Source: Elusimicrobiota bacterium (lineage in GTDB: Bacteria > Elusimicrobiota > Elusimicrobia > UBA1565). Taken from it: a stretch of 53,095 nucleotides of DNA. The first letter of the stretch is position 1. Each line of letters starts with the position of its first letter. A program made the translations under genes and the position numbers. Of this stretch, positions 40,570 to 50,389 are shown in pieces. The notes beneath the pieces were generated by a model. The model ran no database searches. It was given only the letters and a program-made list of their open reading frames with translations, and had not been told where the DNA came from. Location of the stretch: positions 822 through 53,916 of the forward strand of contig DMEZ01000034.1 in assembly GCA_003450735.1 (NCBI GenBank). The letters run 5' to 3'.

Positions 40570-41951
40570 TGTCCGCCTCCATAGGTGTTGTCGATGCGCT
40601 GCAGGCCCGCGATGCAGTCGGAGTTGGCGGGGTCGAACTGCTTGCAGAGCATCCACTCGTCGCGGGCCTTCTGATAGTCGCTGCGCTGGAAGGCCTGCAG
40701 GCCCTGCTGCCAGTGCTTGATGGCGTTGCGCTTGTTCTCCTCGGAGTTCGGCGCCGGCCCCGCGGGCTGCTCCGCGGGAGGATTCGCGTCGAGCTGCGAC
40801 TGCTGCTGCTTCTCCTGCTGCTGCTTGGCCTGGGCGGCGTCCTCGGCCTCTTTCTGCTTGCGCAGCTCCTCCGCCTTGCGCCGGGCTTCCTCCTCCTCCT
40901 GGCGGCGACGCTCGTCCTCGACGCGCTTGCGCCGGGCGTCCGCCTCCTTGTTCATCTGCTCCTTGGCCAGGGCGATGAGGTGGTTGGCCTTGCGCGGGTC
41001 GTAGCCGTAGTCCACGGCCTTGTTGAAGGCGTCGATGGCCGGCTTGTACTGGCGTCCTTTATACTTGGAGCGCCCTTCCGTGACATACTGGTTCGCGATC
41101 TCGAGCCGGATCTCGCCGATGAGCTTCTGGGCCTTCGTCTCGCCGGGCTCGATCGTCAGGACTTCGTCGAGGAGCTTCAAAGCCTGGTCGTTGCGGCCCT
41201 GCCCGTAGAGGTTGAGGGCCTCCTGGAGCTTGTCGTTGGCCTCCTGGCGGCGGAGCTCGCTCTCGACCTTCGAGATGTTGCCGACGAGCTGGGGGAACTT
41301 GGGGTTGAGCACCAGGGCCGAGTACCACTGGTCGAGGGCGTCGCGCAGCCGGTGCATCTGGTAGGCCTTCTGCCCTCGGCGGAAGTGCTCGTCGGCGAGC
41401 TCCCCGCGCACCCGCTTGAGCCAGTAGCGGGCCTTGAGGTTCCCCGGGGAGAGCTTGACGGACTCCTCCCAGCGGTCCGAAGCCTCCACCAGGCGCCCCT
41501 GGCGGTAGAGGGCCATCCCCTCCTCGAAGCGGTTCTCCACGAGGCTGCGCTCGGAGGCCCCGGGCCTCGCCGAGCCGTTGAGCTCGATGGAGGCCCGGTG
41601 CAGGATGGCCGCGTCCTGGAAAGACGGGTCCATGGCGAGGATCTTCGCGGTGATGTCGCGGGAGCCGTCGAAATCGCCCTGCTTGTAGAGGTCGAAGGCG
41701 TTCTCGTAGACGGTGCGCAGGAGCCGGTGCATCATCCGGGACTTCTCCAGCTGGATGGTGTAGAGGTACTTCTTCTTGGCCTCGTTCTTCGAGACGGCGC
41801 CCAACTGGGTATGGGAGTAATCCAGGAAGAGGCTCTCGAGCGAGGGCGGCTTGTTGTTGGCGGAGGCGGAGGCGCCGCCGCCCTCCTCCGGCTTGGCGGA
41901 GGCGGAGAGCGGCAGGGCCGCGAGGACGGCGAGCAGGATGAGGGGCCTCAT
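40566..41951 (-). CDS. Exported TPR-repeat protein of the Tad operon (TadD-like)
   Basis: A 461-aa protein with a signal peptide (RPLILLAVLAALPLSASA). Helical TPR-like repeats cover ~50-300, with typical small/large pairs such as YRQGRLVEASDRWEESVKL and YGQGRNDQALKLLDEVL. A highly charged Lys/Glu/Arg/Gln segment (~315-385), very likely a coiled coil, is followed by a final TPR-like unit ending in CIAGLQRIDNTYGG. This final unit is repeated in the next gene. TadD is a TPR protein of Tad systems that helps pilus assembly, and this one may be its counterpart. It starts 10 nt after tadC. Confidence 0.82.
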   Translation of the reverse strand: MRPLILLAVLAALPLSASAKPEEGGGASASANNKPPSLESLFLDYSHTQLGAVSKNEAKKKYLYTIQLEKSRMMHRLLRTVYENAFDLYKQGDFDGSRDITAKILAMDPSFQDAAILHRASIELNGSARPGASERSLVENRFEEGMALYRQGRLVEASDRWEESVKLSPGNLKARYWLKRVRGELADEHFRRGQKAYQMHRLRDALDQWYSALVLNPKFPQLVGNISKVESELRRQEANDKLQEALNLYGQGRNDQALKLLDEVLTIEPGETKAQKLIGEIRLEIANQYVTEGRSKYKGRQYKPAIDAFNKAVDYGYDPRKANHLIALAKEQMNKEADARRKRVEDERRRQEEEEARRKAEELRKQKEAEDAAQAKQQQEKQQQSQLDANPPAEQPAGPAPNSEENKRNAIKHWQQGLQAFQRSDYQKARDEWMLCKQFDPANSDCIAGLQRIDNTYGGGQ

Positions 41952-41961
41952 GCGCGCGCTC

Positions 41962-42855
41962 CTAGAACCCCAGCCCTCCCTTCTGGAAGATGCTCAGCAC
42001 CATGGGGCTCAGCATCAAGATGAACACCGTCGGGAAGATGAAGAAGAAGATGGGGATGAGCATCTTCGTCGAGGCCTGCGCCGCGGCCTTCTCGGCGTTG
42101 TTGAGGCGCCTGAAGCGCAGGTCCGCGGAGAAGTTCCGCAGCAGCTCGACGAGGCTCGTGCCGAGCTCGTCCGACTGCACGATGAGCCCCACGAAGGAGC
42201 GCACGTCCTGCAGGCCGGTGCGCATGGCCAGGCGCCTGAGGGCGTCGCGCCGGGAGTAGCCCAGCGAGACCTCGCTGATGGTCTTCTCCATCTCCCGCTC
42301 GAGCTCCGTCTTCCTCTGCGCCGTCGAGATGATGCGCTCGAAGGCGGTCATATAGTCGAGGCCCGACTCGATGGTCAGCGCCGCGAGGTCCACGAGCGCG
42401 GGGAAGTTGCGGATGATCTCGCGCTGGCGATCCTGCACCTGCCCCTTGTAGTAGAAGTCGGGCAGGAAGAAGGCGACGGGCGCGGCCACAAGGCCGAGGA
42501 AGATGCTCTCGGTCATGAAGTAGACGAACCCGCCCGTGACGCCCATGCAGATCTCCTTGTAGTGGAGCAGGTGCAGAGGGTTGGGCTTCTCCGGCTTGCC
42601 CAGCAGCATGTGCAGCTGCTCGAGCTTCGGGCCTAGGCGCACCGAGTTGACCAGGAAGAAGTCCAGGCGCTCCATGAGGCTGCCCTGGGGGTTGAGGGAC
42701 TCGAAGGCGGAGACGTCCCCCACGGTCTTGCCCGTGATGCGGGCGAGCGAAGTCGGCTCGTCCGTCGGCGGCGCGAGCAGCCGCTGGATCAGCGTGAACA
42801 CGGCCATCGAGCCGAGGAAGGCGACCGCCAGAAGGATGAATTGTGTCAGTTGCAT
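41962..42855 (-). CDS. tadC: Tad platform protein TadC (type II secretion F-family)
   Basis: A 297-aa inner-membrane protein with a single T2SSF domain (ALVDLAALTIESGLDYMTAFERII, DELGTSLVELLRNF). It has hydrophobic helices near 5-20, ~118-140 and 270-290. It forms the inner-membrane platform with TadB and works with the TadA ATPase. Length is typical. It starts 1 nt after the tadB stop. Confidence 0.93.
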   Translation of the reverse strand: MQLTQFILLAVAFLGSMAVFTLIQRLLAPPTDEPTSLARITGKTVGDVSAFESLNPQGSLMERLDFFLVNSVRLGPKLEQLHMLLGKPEKPNPLHLLHYKEICMGVTGGFVYFMTESIFLGLVAAPVAFFLPDFYYKGQVQDRQREIIRNFPALVDLAALTIESGLDYMTAFERIISTAQRKTELEREMEKTISEVSLGYSRRDALRRLAMRTGLQDVRSFVGLIVQSDELGTSLVELLRNFSADLRFRRLNNAEKAAAQASTKMLIPIFFFIFPTVFILMLSPMVLSIFQKGGLGF

Positions 42856-44369
42856 ATCACACCTGGATGTCCGCGAGTTTCTTGACGATGCCCATGCCGA
42901 TCGTCATCCACACCACGCAGAAGCCGATGGTGACGACGCCGAGGAAGCTGAAGTAGTACGCCGACATGACGTCCGGCTGGAAGACCCACATGAGGATCAT
43001 CATGGCCCAGGGCATGATCCCGACGACGATGGCCTGGATGCGCTGCTGGGCGGTCAGGGACTGGGCCTTCTCCTCGAGCTTGCCCTCGTCGCGGATGTTC
43101 TCGACGATGCGGTCGAAGATCTTGGTCAGGTTGCCGCCCACGCTGCGCTGGATGATGACGGCCTTGATGAGGTAGGAGAGCAGGCGGCTGGCGATGCGCT
43201 CCTCCATGGTGAGCAGGGCTTTCTCGAAGGGCGTGCCCAGCTGGTAGTTCTTGAGCACCAGGCCGAACTCCTCGGAGATGGGCGGCACCAGGTCGCGCTG
43301 GACGAGCTCGAAACCCTGCACGATGTCGAGGCCCGACTTGAGGGCGTTCGACATGAGGATCATGGCGTCCATGAGCTGCGCCTCGACGCGCTTGCCGCGC
43401 CGGGTACGCACGAAGCCCAGCGTCCACTCGGGAGTCTTGATGCCGAGGTAGATGCCGGCGACGGTGCAGAGGATGAATCCGAAGATGTTCAGCGAGAGGA
43501 CTCCGAGGAACAGCCCGATGGCCATCGGGGTGAGGATCATGTACTGGACCTTGATCGCCACGAACTGCCGGTTGAACTCGTTGGCCCAGTGCTTGGCTCT
43601 TTCGACCTGGTGGTCGAACATCTGGCCGGCCTGCTCGGCCTTCGAGGAGCCGTACATCCAGCCCGCCCCGAAGATGAGGAGCAGCCCGATGAGCTTGAGG
43701 AAGAGCGGCGCGGCCTTGCCGGCCGCGTCCTGCTTCATCGGCGGCTCGTAGCCGCGCGGGGCGCGATGGAACACCTGGTAGGCCTGGTGCGTGAGGGCGG
43801 CCACCGCGAGCACGGACTCGTGATAGCGCTTGGCGTCCTGGCTGGTCAGAGCGTCGAGGACGGACTCCATCTCGCGCAGGATGAGGTCGTAGTTGGCCAT
43901 GACCGAGCGCCCGCGCCCGCCGAGCGAGTCGCCCAGGCGCGCCCGGTAGAGGCGGTCGATGGCCATCTGGAAGCGCACGCGGCTGTCCTCGTAGTCCTTG
44001 ATGAGGGAGCCCGGAGGCGTGAGGGAGCCGTTGAACTCCGGCGGGAAGGTCTTGCGGGTGTGCTCGAAGAACTCATAGAGCACGGAGACCGGCGCCTGCC
44101 AGAGCTGGGCCTCGTTGAGCACGCCCTCCTCGGGGTCCTGCCAGACCGGGCGGCTGAGCATCGCGTCCAGGATCTCGTCGATCCACGGCGGCGGCTTGAG
44201 GGCCGGGTCGCGGTCCTTCTTGAAATAGTGGTAGATGTACTGCGAGCGCGCCTCGGCCCCCTCGTTGGGGTCGACCATGTAGGTGATCTGCTGCCTCGTG
44301 AACTGGGCGGCGGCGGGCATGGCCAGCAGGACCGCGAGCGCCGCGAAAGACAGGACCGGCGGAAGCCGT

Positions 44370-46754
<2,385 letters not shown>

Positions 46755-46755
46755 T

Positions 46756-47568
46756 TTATTTCACGATCTCGAACGTCACGAACAAGAACAGAGACTTCTG
46801 CTCCTCGATGGTGTTGTGCATCGTGAACAGCCGCCCGATGATGGGCAGCCGCCCGATGAAAGGGACCCGCGTCAGGGTCTCGTTCTTGCTGCTCGACTTC
46901 AGGCCGCCGATGACGATGGTCTCGCCGCTCTTGATCTCGACCTCGGTCTGGATCTGGCGCGTGACGATGGAAGGCACCGACGTGTTCCCCACCGTGACCG
47001 GCTTGGAGAAGTCGGGGTTGGAGACCTCGAGCTGCATCTGGGCGTCGATGTAGTCCTTCTTGTTGGGGTTGATCACCGGCAGGCAGTTCAGGATCACCCC
47101 GAACTTCTTGAACTCCACGCCCACGCCCTGGTTGTTGGTCACCGGGTAGGGCTGGTCGCCGCCCACCACGAAGTTGGCCTGGGTGGCCGACTTCGTGATG
47201 ATCTTGGGGTTCGAGAGCAGCTGGGCCTTGCCCTCCGTCTCCAGCAGCTTCAGGGAGGTGAGCAGCTGCGTCTGGCGCTCGAAATCCCCGATCTTGATGA
47301 TGCCCGGGATGGGGGTCTTCTCGGCGAAGTTGATGCCGGTCTGGAAGGGCCCCCAGCTGAAGCCCACGTCCTTCGAGATCGAACCGCTGATCTCCACCAC
47401 GTCCGCGCTGATGGCGATCATCGCGTTCGCCGAATCGTCGGTCGCGCCCTCCCCCTCCTGCGCGAAGGCGGCGGCCGCCGGCAGCGCCGCCGTCAGCGCC
47501 GCCGCCAGCGCGAGCCGCCCCCATAGGAGGGGGGACTGTCGTCCCTGGGATCTCAGTTGCCGTTTCAT
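46756..47568 (-). CDS. Minimal Tad secretin (CpaC/RcpA-like), lacking N-domains
   Basis: A 270-aa outer-membrane secretin with a signal peptide (LALAAALTAALPAAAAFAQ) and then the secretin barrel fold directly (~45-265). Recognisable parts are LLSNPKIITKSATQANFVVGG, VEIKSGETIVIGGL and the C-terminal VPFIGRLPIIGRLF. Typical CpaC proteins are about 450-600 aa and carry a BON and N1-type periplasmic domain first. Here that part is missing, so the periplasmic link to the inner membrane must come from another protein, perhaps the long TadB N-terminus or the TPR proteins. It starts upstream of the TadZ-TadA gene. Confidence 0.88.
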   Translation of the reverse strand: MKRQLRSQGRQSPLLWGRLALAAALTAALPAAAAFAQEGEGATDDSANAMIAISADVVEISGSISKDVGFSWGPFQTGINFAEKTPIPGIIKIGDFERQTQLLTSLKLLETEGKAQLLSNPKIITKSATQANFVVGGDQPYPVTNNQGVGVEFKKFGVILNCLPVINPNKKDYIDAQMQLEVSNPDFSKPVTVGNTSVPSIVTRQIQTEVEIKSGETIVIGGLKSSSKNETLTRVPFIGRLPIIGRLFTMHNTIEEQKSLFLFVTFEIVK

Positions 47569-47622
47569 GGTGCCGTTCCGTCCGGGTGCGACTTAGAGCG
47601 CATGGGCCTCTCTATTGCTCCG

Positions 47623-48378
47623 CTATCTGAACAGCTTCCTGAAGCTCGCCATCTCCATCGGGTGCATCTCGACGTCGCCGAGGCCGCGCAGGATGACCGT
47701 GATCTCGCCCTGCTTCATCGCGAGCGACAGGTACTGCGCCTCGTTCGGGTTGAGGGCGCAGCTCAGGATGCCCTTCTCCGCGAACGCGGCCGTCTGCTGC
47801 TCCTTCTGCTCCTTGTCCGAGAACTCTTTGGCCGACATGCCCTGGCCGAGGTTGCTGCCGACGCCGAGCACGAGCACGTTCTGCAGGATGGTCGCGGTGA
47901 CCTTCTCCTTGCGGTTGTCGGCCATCAGGGCGTCGAAGGTCACGAGGATGTCCACGCGGTCGCCCGGCTTGATGAGCTTCAGCAGCTCCTGCTCGACCGG
48001 GACGACGGCCCCGCGGTAGCCCGGCGGGATCTTCACGCTCAGGCCCGAGGTGGGCGAGAGGGAGGTGACCACCGACTGGGAGATCTGGTTGCCCTTCGGG
48101 ATGCGCACCCGGGAGACCAGGTTCTGGATGAGCTTGATGTCGGAAGGGGTCTTGATCTCGAAGGCGTCCTGGGCGACGAACTTCCTCGGGATCTGCATCG
48201 TCTGGACGAGGTCTTCCTTGAGCAGCGTACGCTCAGGCAGATCGACCCGCGCAACGAGCACGGTCGTGTTCTCGAAGGACTTCGAGAGTTGCTTCTCCCG
48301 GCTGGTGAGCACCATCAGATAGATCGCCGCGGCCGCGATGGCCAGCACCAGTGGAATCAAGACCCCTTTCTTCTCCAT
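47623..48378 (-). CDS. cpaB: Flp pilus assembly protein CpaB (RcpC-like)
   Basis: A 251-aa periplasmic protein with one N-terminal membrane helix (GVLIPLVLAIAAAAIYLMVL). A SAF-like domain (~43-115: VLVARVDLPERTLLKEDLV, VRIPKGNQIS) and the conserved RGAVVPVEQELLKLIKPGDRVDIL region of CpaB follow. It couples the secretin to the inner-membrane parts of the Tad machine. A GAGGAG Shine-Dalgarno precedes the ATG. The 54-nt gap to the secretin gene holds no recognisable feature. Confidence 0.94.
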   Translation of the reverse strand: MEKKGVLIPLVLAIAAAAIYLMVLTSREKQLSKSFENTTVLVARVDLPERTLLKEDLVQTMQIPRKFVAQDAFEIKTPSDIKLIQNLVSRVRIPKGNQISQSVVTSLSPTSGLSVKIPPGYRGAVVPVEQELLKLIKPGDRVDILVTFDALMADNRKEKVTATILQNVLVLGVGSNLGQGMSAKEFSDKEQKEQQTAAFAEKGILSCALNPNEAQYLSLAMKQGEITVILRGLGDVEMHPMEMASFRKLFR

Positions 48379-48413
48379 AGTTGTCGCTCCTCAGTCGCTT
48401 GAACGCCGCGCTC

Positions 48414-48890
48414 TCATTTGAACAACGGCCTCTCGATCGGCATCCTCACCGTCGCCTGGATCACCCGGGCCCGCCGGTCCGGCGTATTCCCCAGCACGAA
48501 ACCGGTCAACGGGAAGACCATGGGGATCCGCCGCGACACCGTCACAGCCACGTCGTAGTTCATGCAGCCTTCCTGCGGGTCGCTCATCGTCGGGATCGGC
48601 CCGTGCGCCACGGCAGTCGCGCCCGTCTTGAACATCTTCGCCACCACGTCCTGATACGCCCCCGAGAGCGCCGGGGCGGTGCAGCCCGGGGAGGCTGTCG
48701 CGCTGGCGGTCAGCGAGGCGATGCGGGCCGCCTCGTAGGCCGCGTGGTGCAGGAGGATCGTATGGAACGCCAGGAACCCGATCTCCATGATCGTGAAGAC
48801 CACGAACAGGAAGACCGGCAGGATCAGCAGGACCTCGATGAGGACCTGTCCTCTCCCGGCGACCCTACGCCGTGCGCCTGCTCTCGGCAC
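48414..48890 (-). CDS. TadE/TadG-like pseudopilin
   Basis: A 158-aa protein starting at GTG 48890, with the Shine-Dalgarno GGGGGG upstream. The prepilin-like N-terminus GRGQVLIEVLLILPVFLFVV is typical of TadE, a minor pseudopilin cleaved by the Tad prepilin peptidase. The mature domain has two cysteines (GCTAPAL and EGCMNYDV), likely a disulfide. A prepilin peptidase gene (TadV) is not in the window. It follows the Flp pilin gene across a strong hairpin. Confidence 0.85.
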   Translation of the reverse strand: MPRAGARRRVAGRGQVLIEVLLILPVFLFVVFTIMEIGFLAFHTILLHHAAYEAARIASLTASATASPGCTAPALSGAYQDVVAKMFKTGATAVAHGPIPTMSDPQEGCMNYDVAVTVSRRIPMVFPLTGFVLGNTPDRRARVIQATVRMPIERPLFK

Positions 48891-48901
48891 GTCGCCCCCC
48901 A

Positions 48902-48925
48902 GGTCCCAGGCCCATCCCTGGGACC
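48902..48925 (-). promoter_or_regulatory. Intercistronic hairpin between flp and tadE
   Basis: A perfect 9-bp inverted repeat, GGTCCCAGG (48902-48910) with CCTGGGACC (48917-48925), around a 6-nt loop, lies in the 53-nt gap after the flp stop. There is no U-tract. Such a hairpin could block exonucleases and so raise flp mRNA relative to the downstream machinery genes, or act as a partial terminator. Confidence 0.6.
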
Positions 48926-48943
48926 GATCGCTGCGACCGACGC

Positions 48944-49144
48944 CTAGTTCACGTTCCCGACCGTCGACGCCGCACCGGAGATCATGCCCATGATCTGGTT
49001 GAAGATGCCGCTGATCTGCGGCTTGAACATCTTGCCGATCACGAGGATGACGCCGACGATGACGGCCAACATCATGAGGTACTCCACGGTATTCTGACCG
49101 CGTTCGCTCCGGACCCACTCGCGAAGCTTCTTCATCTTATGCAT
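48944..49144 (-). CDS. flp: Flp-type (class III) major pilin precursor
   Basis: A 66-aa prepilin with a basic leader (MHKMKKLREWVRSERG), the cleavage and processing region GQNTVEYLMMLAVIVG and a hydrophobic helix to ~40. The short C-terminus is FKPQISGIFNQIM, then a small, polar tail. The Glu-Tyr pair after the cleavage site is the hallmark of Flp pilins. Cleavage is expected just after the Gly preceding Gln. A very strong Shine-Dalgarno (AAGGAGGG) fits high expression. It is the second of two pilin-like genes. Confidence 0.88.
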   Translation of the reverse strand: MHKMKKLREWVRSERGQNTVEYLMMLAVIVGVILVIGKMFKPQISGIFNQIMGMISGAASTVGNVN

Positions 49145-49178
49145 GATCCTTCTCCCTCCTTCAGTTGCACTTCCTACC

Positions 49179-49340
49179 CTAATAGTACGACGTCAGAATG
49201 GCGATGCCGGCGTTCGTGAACAGCGTCTTCATCTGCCCCGAGAGCATGCGGTAGAGCGTCGTGAAGATGAACAAAAGCATGAGGGTCATGAGCAGGTACT
49301 CGATCAGAGCCTGCCCGCGCCGCCCTCGCCGAAAACCCAT
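49179..49340 (-). CDS. Second small Flp-like pilin precursor
   Basis: A 53-aa protein from the ATG at 49340. It has a short basic leader (MGFRRGRRG), then QALIEYLLMTLMLLFIFTTLYRML with the prepilin-like Glu-Tyr pair and helix, and a short tail (GQMKTLFTNAGIAILTSYY). It lacks a larger globular part. Its promoter, unlike that of the next gene, is leaderless. It could be a minor pilin or initiator for Flp fibres. Longer upstream starts run into the promoter and the PorV gene end and were rejected. Confidence 0.8.
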   Translation of the reverse strand: MGFRRGRRGQALIEYLLMTLMLLFIFTTLYRMLSGQMKTLFTNAGIAILTSYY

Positions 49341-49347
49341 AAACGAT

Positions 49348-49376
49348 ACTCTACCCGATGCGGGGTTATCGGTCAA
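49348..49376 (-). promoter_or_regulatory. Main Tad operon promoter; leaderless configuration
   Basis: Minus strand TTGACC (49376-49371), exactly 17 bp, TAGAGT (49353-49348), then 7 nt (ATCGTTT) to the ATG at 49340. No Shine-Dalgarno is present. This could drive the whole Tad operon down to about 38976. Confidence 0.65.
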
Positions 49377-49384
49377 GGCGGTCA

Positions 49385-50389
49385 TCAGAATTTCACCTTG
49401 AGCGACATCATCTTTCCCGTCCCGAGGGCCCCCATCGACACCATGGTATAGTCGAAATGAAGCCCGTAGCCGAAGGCCTGGGCGGAGTAGAGGCCGATGC
49501 CGAAGCTCCACTGAGGCGGGCCGATGAGAGGATAGAGGAAGCTGCGGTCCTGCTCCAGCACCTGCCCCATGTCGTCGGCGCTATGGAAGCCGGCGCGCAA
49601 AGCCAGTTGGCCCACCTGCAGGAGGTCCTCCGGCAGGATGAACTCGGCGCCGAGGCCGATGCGCGTCGTGTTGTCATTGGCCTTGTTGAGCTCGGCGGAC
49701 AAGGTCAGCAGCTCCAAAACCTTCCCCGCAGCGCCGAAGCGGGTGACCTGGGCGACCTTCTCGACGCTGGCGCCGAGGTTCTGGGCGGCGGCCCCGAAGG
49801 TGACGTACTGGTTGGGACGCAGCAGGACGCCGGCGTCGCCGACCAGGACGGAGTGGATCGTGCCGGCGTTATCCTCGTAGATTCCGCGCAGGCTGCCCCC
49901 CAGGAAGAGCTTCTCGTACCAGAAGGAGCGGGAAGCGCTCAGCGCGAAGAACCCGTCCTGCACGCGGACGCTGGAATCGTCGAGAAGATGCCCGACCTCG
50001 TCGCGGACTTCGAAGCCGTCGATGCTCATGTAGCCGAAGTTCGCCCCGAAGACGGTGCGGCCCAGCGGGTGGGCGTACCCCATGAAGAGCGATTTCGGGT
50101 TGAAAGGGGAAGTCCCGCCGATGTCCTGGACGTAGCTGTAATGCGACCACGTGAACTCCCTCTGCTGGGCGAGGGCGAGGCCGCCGGGATTCCAGGTGAT
50201 GGCGTCGACGCCCTCGGCCAGGGCCACGTAGGCTCCCCCCAGCGCGAGGGCCCGGGCCGAGCCGATCCCGAGCTTCATGAAGTTGGCGCCGCCCGTGCCG
50301 GCGGCCGGGTCGATGGCCCGGGCGGGCGCGGCGGGGGCGGCCAGGAGGGCCGCGGACGCCGCGAACGCCAGGAGCCGCCGGGAGGTCAT
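49385..50389 (-). CDS. PorV/PorQ-family outer-membrane beta-barrel protein
   Basis: A 334-aa protein with a signal peptide (LLAFAASAALLAAPAAPARA). The N-terminal region FMKLGIGSARALALGGAYVALAEG leads into AITWNPGGLA, the typical start of PorV/PorQ (UPF0164-like) barrels. Beta strands continue to the C-terminal LKVKF. PorV is the outer-membrane shuttle protein of type IX secretion in Bacteroidota, binding C-terminal signal domains. It overlaps the preceding repeat-protein gene by 4 nt (ATGA), which supports a joint function. In this phylum-level context a distinct role is possible. Confidence 0.85.
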   Translation of the reverse strand: MTSRRLLAFAASAALLAAPAAPARAIDPAAGTGGANFMKLGIGSARALALGGAYVALAEGVDAITWNPGGLALAQQREFTWSHYSYVQDIGGTSPFNPKSLFMGYAHPLGRTVFGANFGYMSIDGFEVRDEVGHLLDDSSVRVQDGFFALSASRSFWYEKLFLGGSLRGIYEDNAGTIHSVLVGDAGVLLRPNQYVTFGAAAQNLGASVEKVAQVTRFGAAGKVLELLTLSAELNKANDNTTRIGLGAEFILPEDLLQVGQLALRAGFHSADDMGQVLEQDRSFLYPLIGPPQWSFGIGLYSAQAFGYGLHFDYTMVSMGALGTGKMMSLKVKF

